6,332 nt of DNA from Desulfobacterales bacterium. Lineage in GTDB: Bacteria > Desulfobacterota > Desulfobacteria > Desulfobacterales > C00003060. The position numbers and the translations under genes were made by a program. The notes beneath the pieces were generated by a model. It searched no databases and was not told the origin of the DNA. It worked only from the letters and a program-made list of their open reading frames with translations. The stretch is from NCBI GenBank assembly GCA_030613145.1, contig JAUWMM010000115.1:1-6332 (forward strand), given 5' to 3'. Position 1 is the first letter of the stretch. Every line of letters starts with the position of its first letter. Positions 1 through 3,869 of this stretch are shown here, piece by piece.

Positions 1-1074
1 ATGATTAGCAAAGGCCCTTTTGAAGTTGGTAACATGCGGTTGCCAATCCTCTTTTCTCTGGCTGTGGTATGGTTCTTAAACTGGCTTATCGTAATCAGAG
101 GCGTAGCAAAGGGGCTGGAAAGAGCAAACAAGCTATTCATGCCACTCTTGTTTTTACTCATCCTTATTTTCGTGGGATGGAGTATCAATCTACCCGGTGC
201 ATCCGAGGGGATTGGTGTATATCTAAAGCCTGATTTTGAAAAATTGAAAGATATACGGGTCTGGATAGATGCTGTCTCGCAAATATTTTTTTCCTTGAGT
301 CTTGGTTTTGGCATCTTGATTGCCTATGCTTCTTATCTGCCTAAGAAGAGTGACATAGTAAAAGACGCTGTAACGATTAGTATTGCCAATTGCTCTTTTT
401 CTTTAATAGCGGGCCTTGGGATGTTCTCTGTCCTCGGGTATATGGCCCATAAACTCTCCCTTCCTATTGATAAAGTGGTGAGTAAATCAATCGGTCTTGC
501 TTTTGTTGTTTTTCCCAAGGCAATTGGGATGCTTCCCGCTTTCTCTCAACTATTCGGAGTACTTTTTTTCAGTTGTTTGCTAATTGCGGGATTGTCTTCT
601 TCGGTTTCTATTCTGGAAGCCTTCGCCTCCAGTGCCATTGACAAATTCCATTACTCGCGTAAGACAGTTGTCTCTTTGCTTGCTATTGCAGGATTCATTG
701 GAAGTACCATATTTGCGACTCAGGGAGGCCTTTTCTGGTTAGATATCGTAGATCACTTTATCACTCAATATGGATTGGTCTTGGGAGGAATCCTGGAATG
801 TATTCTGATTGGCTGGATTTATAAGGCTTACGTTTTGCGAGGACACATTAACAGTATTTCACAATTGCAGTTGTTTTCGTGGTGGGATTATTCAGTGAAA
901 ATAGTAATCCCAGTAACCTTGGCAGTAATACTTATGAACAGCTTCGTCAAAGAAGTGACTAGTCCCTATGAGGGTTACCCGTGGCCGGCACTATCTCTCA
1001 TCGGAGTTGGTTGGGTGATATTTACACTCTTTTTTGCCATATTTGTTGCTGCCAGGCCCTGGAAGGACTATTAA
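1..1074 (+). CDS. Neurotransmitter:sodium symporter (NSS/SNF, LeuT-like) family transporter, 5'-truncated by window edge
   Basis: This is the C-terminal 357 residues of a Na+-coupled inner-membrane symporter, probably for an amino acid or related solute. It aligns by eye with LeuT from the end of the TM3/TM4 loop onward, so roughly 150 N-terminal residues (TM1-3, including the TM1 part of the Na+ and substrate sites) lie before base 1. The ATG at base 1 is probably an internal Met. Landmarks: IRGVAKGLERANKLFMP (32-48, TM4/5 junction); QIFFSLSLGFG (94-104), the unwound TM6, with Phe97, Ser98, Ser100 and Phe103 at LeuT F253, T254, S256 and F259; Asn130 near LeuT N286 (Na1); AGLSSS (196-201) in TM8, with Ser199/Ser200 at the Na2 ligands T354/S355. 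About nine hydrophobic segments are visible (TM4-12). The stop is TAA at 1072. Substrate cannot be told from this portion. The next gene lies 174 bp downstream on the same strand. Confidence 0.9.
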   Translation: MISKGPFEVGNMRLPILFSLAVVWFLNWLIVIRGVAKGLERANKLFMPLLFLLILIFVGWSINLPGASEGIGVYLKPDFEKLKDIRVWIDAVSQIFFSLSLGFGILIAYASYLPKKSDIVKDAVTISIANCSFSLIAGLGMFSVLGYMAHKLSLPIDKVVSKSIGLAFVVFPKAIGMLPAFSQLFGVLFFSCLLIAGLSSSVSILEAFASSAIDKFHYSRKTVVSLLAIAGFIGSTIFATQGGLFWLDIVDHFITQYGLVLGGILECILIGWIYKAYVLRGHINSISQLQLFSWWDYSVKIVIPVTLAVILMNSFVKEVTSPYEGYPWPALSLIGVGWVIFTLFFAIFVAARPWKDY

Positions 1075-1129
1075 AAAGAGGGCCTGCCAATGCAAAAAAG
1101 AGTGAAACCTAAGTCTTGCATCTCATGAT

Positions 1130-1147
1130 GTCCCTTGCGTCAGGGAC
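1130..1147 (+). other. Small hairpin between the symporter and nadK (possible weak terminator)
   Basis: GTCCCT (1130-1135) and AGGGAC (1142-1147) are perfect 6-bp inverted arms around a 6-nt loop, 55 bp after the symporter stop. No U-run follows, so it is not a classical intrinsic terminator. It may be chance or part of a mRNA 3' end. Confidence 0.25.
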
Positions 1148-1166
1148 CTTGGACCTTTCACAATGT

Positions 1167-1195
1167 TTGACATGCCTTCAAAACCCTGATATGAA
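1167..1195 (+). promoter_or_regulatory. Candidate sigma70 promoter for nadK
   Basis: TTGACA at 1167-1172 is a perfect -35 hexamer. Seventeen bases later TATGAA (1190-1195) fits a -10 at 4 of 6 positions. Transcription would start near 1202, giving a leader of about 47 nt before the nadK ATG at 1249. This suggests nadK can be transcribed independently of the symporter gene. The spacer also contains an 11-base match to the repeat core found further right. Confidence 0.5.
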
Positions 1196-1248
1196 TCCAA
1201 AAAAACAGATAGACCCTAACGTTGTAAACTCATAACAGGTCGGTCCCT

Positions 1249-2106
1249 ATGAAGAAGATAGGAATTGTTGTCAAGGACCAAAAAGAGACTATTGAGAAGG
1301 CCAAGGAGCTGGAGAGCTGGCTGAAGGCAAAAGGGATTGGGGTTCTCACCAGGCAGAACATTCCCGCACCCATCACCTCCAAAGAGTGTCTAGTTGAAAA
1401 TATTCCTAGGGCCCCCCTGGATCTTTGCTGCATTGTCGTATTGGGCGGCGACGGGACCTTCCTGAGTGCCATTCGATGGATACAGGATACTGGGATTCCT
1501 GTTCTGGGGGTAAACCTGGGAGATTTCGGCTTCCTGACAGAGGCCTCGGCCGACCAGCTCTTCCCCATCATGGAAGATGTCATCAACGACGCGTGTACCA
1601 CTGAGGAAAGGATCTTATTATCAGCACAAGTTTGGCGAGATGGTGAGGAAATTGCCTGTCAGACCGTTCTCAACGATGTGGTGGTCAACAAGGAGGCATT
1701 AGCACGAATAGCCCACATACGTACTTATATCAATGATGACTACCTCACCACCTTCAAAGCGGATGGACTGATTGTGTCAACACCAACAGGTTCCACCGCA
1801 TATTCACTTTCAGCAGGTGGTCCGATCATATATCCCTCGATCGAGACGATCATACTCACCCCGATCTGTCCCTTTACCCTTACCAATCGCTCCCTGATCC
1901 TGCCTGACACCGCGACCATCAAAATCGGGCTGGATGAGCGGGATTCGAATGTCTTTTTGACCTTCGACGGCCAGGTAGGGCTCCACGTTACATACCAAGA
2001 TTCCATTGTTATCCAAAAGGCTCCTCACACGATTCATATGATCAGGCCGCCCGGACGGCGCTATTATGACGTGCTGAAGCCCCAGCTGAGATGGGGCGGG
2101 CCATAG
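1249..2106 (+). CDS. nadK: NAD kinase (ATP/polyphosphate-NAD kinase)
   Basis: The enzyme phosphorylates the 2'-hydroxyl of the adenosine ribose of NAD to make NADP, and is cytoplasmic. The 285-residue length is normal for the family. All expected motifs are present in order: an N-terminal Rossmann-like strand (MKKIGIVVKD, 1-10); the signature GGDGT (66-70) with Asp68 as the conserved catalytic/ligand Asp; GVNLGDFGFL (87-96); LNDVVVN (141-147); ADGLIVSTPTGSTAYSLSAG (171-190), the NAD-binding and active-site stretch; and FDGQ (239-242) near the C-terminus. The MKKIGIV beginning is typical, so ATG 1249 is chosen although the Shine-Dalgarno is weak (AGG at 1237-1239, spacing 9). No frameshift or missing motif is seen. 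In many bacteria nadK sits near recN; here its right neighbour is a repeat-rich spacer instead. Confidence 0.97.
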   Translation: MKKIGIVVKDQKETIEKAKELESWLKAKGIGVLTRQNIPAPITSKECLVENIPRAPLDLCCIVVLGGDGTFLSAIRWIQDTGIPVLGVNLGDFGFLTEASADQLFPIMEDVINDACTTEERILLSAQVWRDGEEIACQTVLNDVVVNKEALARIAHIRTYINDDYLTTFKADGLIVSTPTGSTAYSLSAGGPIIYPSIETIILTPICPFTLTNRSLILPDTATIKIGLDERDSNVFLTFDGQVGLHVTYQDSIVIQKAPHTIHMIRPPGRRYYDVLKPQLRWGGP

Positions 2107-2235
2107 CCTCTGGCGGAGGCCGAAGTAGCCTTCTTGGCTACGGGCCGACTTCCCCAAAGCACTGGCTACGACGGCTGAATCGGCGTCAAACTGCTGGATT
2201 GCTTGTACGACGTACCCCTGTACGCCTCCGCGCAA
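2106..2235. repeat. GC-rich, hairpin-dense segment after nadK
   Basis: This stretch is about 60% GC, against about 38% in the cassette to its right. It holds several inverted repeats. GCCTC/GAGGC (2106-2120, 5-nt loop) overlaps the last base of the nadK stop. GTAGCC/GGCTAC (2125-2141, 5-nt loop) can be extended by GGCC (2118-2121) with GGCC (2143-2146) across a small internal loop. GACG/CGTC spans 2170-2187. Three GTAC tetramers lie at 2205, 2212 and 2220. TGGCTACG occurs twice (2135-2142 and 2163-2170). No U-tract follows the hairpins, so termination of nadK here would have to be factor-dependent. A minus-strand frame from TTG 2235 stays open across it but runs antisense into nadK, and I do not call it a gene. 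A dispersed structured repeat or the end of a transcript fits best. Confidence 0.4.
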
Positions 2236-2295
2236 CCCCTTGTTTTCCTTGACATAGCGAAAAATTGCTCATTTCTGAATTGGAAACTTACGCTT

Positions 2296-2331
2296 GTGCC
2301 CATTGAGTTTTTACGATTCGTGGATGGGCAC
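2296..2331. repeat. 8-bp perfect inverted repeat with 20-nt loop
   Basis: GTGCCCAT (2296-2303) is exactly mirrored by ATGGGCAC (2324-2331). It lies a few bases left of the inverted-repeat cassette. No poly-T follows. It may be an outer part of that cassette, a transcript-end hairpin or an operator; the sequence does not decide. Confidence 0.35.
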
Positions 2332-2339
2332 TAGCTTAT

Positions 2340-2359
2340 ATGCTGTTTCAAAACCCTTT
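2340..2359 (-). repeat. Left inverted arm (repeat copy C)
   Basis: This is the reverse complement of 2557-2576 over 20 of 20 bases. Read on the minus strand, its similarity to the copy at 2706-2765 continues upstream without gaps as far as AAAAATGG, about 40 bp at roughly three quarters identity. On that strand a 22-codon frame runs from ATG 2379 to a TAA at 2313-2311 and contains Lys-Gly-Phe-Glu-Thr. Confidence 0.6.
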
Positions 2360-2397
2360 TGCTTGATCTGTTTGGCCATTTTTTAAAAAGTTCGTAA

Positions 2398-2544
2398 CAC
2401 TTTACATGTCTGAAAAAGGGCCATTTCGCGAACGACATTGAGAAATTTTGGAAAAAGATTCGTGAAGAGCAGAACGTTAAAATCGCAAACTGTTACAATT
2501 TTTTGACGCCTCACTTCCCAAAAGACCGTTGGCAAGAACAGTAA
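2398..2544 (+). pseudogene. Possible gene relic: 48-codon frame without a start, family unknown
   Basis: Between the inverted arms, plus frame 1 is open from just after TAA 2395-2397 to TAA 2542-2544. It reads as protein-like sequence: LKKGHFANDIEKFWKKIREE, then a Gln-Asn-Val-Lys stretch, then NCYNFLTPHFPKDRWQEQ. The composition (charged helix, then Cys/Tyr/aromatic-Pro segment) looks more like real protein than antisense noise. There is no ATG, GTG or TTG with a Shine-Dalgarno at a sensible place, and the same frame upstream of the stop (DLFGHFLKSS) may be part of the same decayed gene. I do not recognise the family. It could also be chance, since 48 codons is not exceptional in AT-rich DNA. 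Confidence 0.25.
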
Positions 2545-2590
2545 AACGGATTCGTCAAAGGGTTTTGAAACAGCATCTAACCCATTGTAA
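2528..2590 (+). repeat. Right inverted arm and flanks (repeat copy B)
   Basis: The region contains the exact 20-base arm at 2557-2576. The flanks also resemble copy A at 2706-2765: TTGGCAA at the left, GTCAAAGGG-TTTGAAACA in the middle and CTA..CCAT at the right, with a single 1-nt gap needed. In the plus frame it reads SSKGFETASNPL then stop. Confidence 0.55.
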
Positions 2591-2605
2591 TAATAACGTT
2601 TTGCC

Positions 2606-2635
2606 TTGACCTATACCCTAACATATCAATATGCT
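2606..2635 (+). promoter_or_regulatory. Weak candidate sigma70 promoter upstream of the pilZ gene
   Basis: TTGACC (2606-2611) is one mismatch from the -35 consensus, and TATGCT (2630-2635) matches -10 at 4 of 6 positions with an 18-base spacer. It would place a start near 2642 and a leader of about 140 nt. It is a lower-quality alternative to the sigma54 site just downstream. Confidence 0.3.
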
Positions 2636-2651
2636 TGTAAATACTGGTAAG

Positions 2652-2668
2652 TTGGCAAGACTTTTGCA
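2652..2668 (+). promoter_or_regulatory. Candidate sigma54 (RpoN) -24/-12 promoter for the pilZ gene
   Basis: The stretch TTGGCAAG-ACTT-TTGCA fits the RpoN consensus YTGGCACG-N4-TTGCW with one mismatch (A for C). The invariant GG (2654-2655) and GC (2666-2667) are exactly 10 bases apart, as required. Initiation would fall about 12 bases after the GC, near 2679, inside a palindrome, and give a leader of about 100 nt to ATG 2781. RpoN promoters need an ATP-driven enhancer-binding protein, and its site would be expected about 80-200 bp upstream, that is within or near the inverted-repeat cassette. RpoN control is common for motility and surface genes in this group, which suits a PilZ protein. Confidence 0.55.
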
Positions 2669-2673
2669 TATTT

Positions 2674-2690
2674 TGACATTCTAAATGTCA
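2674..2690. promoter_or_regulatory. Palindrome TGACATT-CTA-AATGTCA at the predicted transcription start
   Basis: This is a perfect 7-bp inverted repeat around 3 bases, just downstream of the -12 element. It could be a repressor operator or, if transcribed, the 5' stem of the pilZ leader. A second perfect palindrome, AAGAATTCTT, lies at 2698-2707. Confidence 0.35.
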
Positions 2691-2705
2691 TTTCGATAAG
2701 AATTC

Positions 2706-2765
2706 TTGGCAAAAATGGACAAAATTGAGCAGTCAAAGGGGTTTGAAACATTTGCTAGTCCATAT
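2706..2765 (+). repeat. Diverged third repeat copy (A) in the pilZ leader
   Basis: GTCAAAGGGGTTTGAAACA (2732-2750) differs from copy B (2554-2572) at one base of 19. Similarity extends left to TTGGCAA (2706-2712) and right to CTAGTCCAT (2755-2763). It lies in frame with pilZ upstream of the favoured start codon, so a longer gene model would translate it as part of the protein. Confidence 0.5.
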
Positions 2766-2768
2766 TGC

Positions 2769-2774
2769 AGGAGG
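2769..2774 (+). promoter_or_regulatory. Strong ribosome binding site setting the pilZ start
   Basis: AGGAGG is followed by six bases (CACCAT) and then ATG 2781. No comparable site precedes TTG 2706 or ATG 2715 in the same frame, so translation most likely begins at 2781. Confidence 0.8.
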
Positions 2775-2780
2775 CACCAT

Positions 2781-3269
2781 ATGAACAATGCGTATCTGAT
2801 GGAAAATTTGACAGGGGAAAAATCAAAAGCGATTTCGTTGAGCGCGGACCATAATATTATCGAACAGAATTTGCGTATTATCTCCAAAAGCAAAAAGCAG
2901 GTGGATCGAAGAAGACACAAACGATTCCAGGTCCGGGACAGTGCATTTGTTGTACTCAGGGCTCCTTGGCCTCATTTTACCAAAGTGGGGCAAATTATAG
3001 ATATCAGCAGGCAGGGGCTTGCGTTTCGTTATATTGCTGACGAAGGGCGGTCAAACGGATCATCTGAATTAGAGATACTATTGGGCAATCAAAGTTTCTA
3101 TTTGGATAAGGTACCGTTTAAGACCATTTCGGATTCCAAAACAGATAACGATGTCCCTTTCAGTTCTATAGGAATGAGGCGAAGTGGAGTGCAATTTGGG
3201 AAGCTAACGCCAGAACAGATATCTCAGCTGAAGTATTTTATCTGGAATCATACCACTAGCGAGGTGTAG
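2781..3269 (+). CDS. PilZ-domain protein (probable c-di-GMP receptor), 162 aa
   Basis: PilZ domains bind cyclic di-GMP and control motility, exopolysaccharide or other surface traits; the partner cannot be told here. Residues 1-40 are a polar tail of unknown function. The domain runs about 43-157. The arginine motif RRRHKRF (43-49) supplies the RxxxR pair, Arg44 and Arg48. About 25 residues later DISRQG (74-79) is the D/NxSxxG motif. Beta-rich segments follow, then GVQFGKLTPEQISQLKYFIW (136-155), the usual closing strand and C-terminal helix. Both ligand motifs are intact, so binding is expected. The protein is soluble, with no signal peptide or membrane segment. An in-frame TTG (2706) or ATG (2715) would add 25 or 22 residues, but only ATG 2781 has a good Shine-Dalgarno, and the extra part coincides with a dispersed repeat. 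A sigma54-type promoter lies upstream. The next gene starts 126 bp downstream and may be co-transcribed. Confidence 0.88.
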   Translation: MNNAYLMENLTGEKSKAISLSADHNIIEQNLRIISKSKKQVDRRRHKRFQVRDSAFVVLRAPWPHFTKVGQIIDISRQGLAFRYIADEGRSNGSSELEILLGNQSFYLDKVPFKTISDSKTDNDVPFSSIGMRRSGVQFGKLTPEQISQLKYFIWNHTTSEV

Positions 3270-3316
3270 GAAAACCCGAAAATAGAAAAATCCATACAGG
3301 TAAAAAATCGAGGTGT

Positions 3317-3355
3317 CCCCCTTTTTCATATGCGGTAAGGAGTGAAAAGAGGGGG
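3317..3355. other. Long hairpin between pilZ and the H1-like gene
   Basis: CCCCCTTTTT (3317-3326) pairs with AAAGAGGGGG (3346-3355): ten pairs including one T-G wobble, around a 19-base loop. On the plus strand no U-run follows (CGATTAAATAAA), so it is a poor intrinsic terminator for pilZ. On the minus strand six Ts follow about eight bases after the stem, but no minus-strand gene ends here. The loop carries AAGGAG (3337-3342), though the real ribosome site of the next gene lies at 3381-3386. It may be an attenuator, an mRNA-stabilising stem or an imperfect terminator. Confidence 0.4.
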
Positions 3356-3380
3356 CGATTAAATAAACCAAAACTAAAAA

Positions 3381-3386
3381 GGGAGG
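3381..3386 (+). promoter_or_regulatory. Ribosome binding site of the H1-like gene
   Basis: GGGAGG lies nine bases before ATG 3396, with a purine-rich A-tract upstream. This strong site fits a well-translated, abundant DNA-binding protein. Confidence 0.75.
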
Positions 3387-3395
3387 AATGCAGTC

Positions 3396-3788
3396 ATGAA
3401 AAAGCTTAAGAAGGATTTGCAGGTGGTATTGAAATCTCTAAAGGCACTCGCAAAGAAAACGGAAAAACTGGCAATGGGGGTAGGGAAGCTTGAAAAGGCT
3501 CAGGCTATTGGCAAACGGAAACCCAAGGCCAGGGCTCAAACCGGAAAAAAGGCCAAGACTACAAAAAAAGCCCCCGCAATGAAGAAAAAAGCTGTCAAGA
3601 AGACCGTTGCATTGACTGCCACTGACCAAGTCGTCAAAATAATCAACAGGTCCAAGAAAGGCGTTGATGTACCCACGCTGAAAAAAAAGACCGGATTTGA
3701 AGACAAGAAAATCAGAAATATCCTCAACAGGTCGTCCAAGCAGGGGAAAATCAAGAGAGCCGGCAGAGGGGTTTATGTAGCAAAATAA
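3396..3788 (+). CDS. Small Lys/Ala-rich histone-H1-like DNA-binding protein with C-terminal winged-helix-like module
   Basis: This 130-residue, very basic protein has three visible parts. Residues 1-40 form an amphipathic, Lys-rich helix, possibly a coiled coil (MKKLKKDLQVVLKSLKALAK). Residues 40-70 are a low-complexity Lys/Ala/Thr tail with KKAKTTKKAP and AMKKKAVKKT, like the tails of histone H1, AlgP or Hc1 proteins. Residues 73-130 look like a folded winged-helix module: a helix (TDQVVKIINRSKKG), DVPTLKKKTGFEDKKIRNIL as the helix-turn-helix, then SKQGKIKRAGRGVYVAK, which reads as the wing hairpin. The likely role is non-specific DNA binding and nucleoid organisation in the cytoplasm, or a regulator in which the wHTH gives specificity. 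No exact family name is certain. It has a strong Shine-Dalgarno, follows pilZ on the same strand, and is convergent with lon, with 81 bp between the stop codons. Confidence 0.82.
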   Translation: MKKLKKDLQVVLKSLKALAKKTEKLAMGVGKLEKAQAIGKRKPKARAQTGKKAKTTKKAPAMKKKAVKKTVALTATDQVVKIINRSKKGVDVPTLKKKTGFEDKKIRNILNRSSKQGKIKRAGRGVYVAK

Positions 3789-3869
3789 TCCTGACCGCTA
3801 GCATCATCTTCCAGAACCGTCAACTATTATAACGGCAAAACATTACAGCACCTAAAATCTAAGTCTCTT
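3789..3869. other. Convergent intergenic gap between the H1-like gene and lon
   Basis: Two convergent transcripts must end in this 81-bp space, yet no strong bidirectional terminator is visible. The best stem is only 4 bp (CCGT 3817-3820 with ACGG 3832-3835) around an 11-base loop, and there is no adjoining T-run on either strand. Read-through or factor-dependent termination is possible. Confidence 0.4.

Larger units (their letters stand above)
2336..2580. mobile_element. MITE-like cassette bounded by 20-bp perfect inverted repeats
   Basis: The left arm (2340-2359) and right arm (2557-2576, AAAGGGTTTTGAAACAGCAT) are exact reverse complements over 20 bp. Just outside, TTA (left) and TAA (right) also pair across one mismatch. 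Arm-to-arm length is 237 bp, with about 38% GC. There is no transposase, so if mobile it would be a non-autonomous element or the remains of one. I see no clear target-site duplication directly abutting the arms. A diverged third copy of the right-arm sequence lies at 2706-2765, so this is a repeat family and not a single chance palindrome. The alternative is a structured regulatory or RNA element upstream of the pilZ gene. Confidence 0.5.

Noticed and set aside
1090..1128. 12-codon frame (ATG 1090) between the symporter and nadK
   Set aside because: It is very short, has no clear Shine-Dalgarno, and nothing links it to attenuation of nadK.
1810..2235. 141-codon minus-strand open frame from TTG 2235
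   Set aside because: About 300 bases of it are antisense to nadK, whose motifs are certain. Only the 2107-2235 part lies outside, and no known domain is seen there.
2249..2276. TTGACA at 2249-2254 as a sigma70 promoter
   Set aside because: The -35 is perfect, but no acceptable -10 follows at 16-18 bases (ATTTCT or TTTCTG), and no intact gene follows directly.
2299..2587. CCCATTG at 2299-2305 and 2581-2587 as a target-site duplication of the cassette
   Set aside because: The left copy is about 34 bases outside the inverted arm and forms part of another inverted repeat, while the right copy lies just beyond the arm. The asymmetry makes chance more likely.
2336..2765. CRISPR array
   Set aside because: There are only three copies, in mixed orientation, with spacings of about 200 and 160 bases, and no cas genes.
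2681..2920. 79-codon minus-strand open frame over the pilZ leader and 5' end
   Set aside because: It overlaps the well-supported pilZ coding sequence and the promoter region and shows no motif.
3438..3754. Minus-strand open frames opposite the H1-like gene
   Set aside because: They are rich in Phe, Leu and Cys, as expected for the complement of Lys-rich codons. They are shadows.
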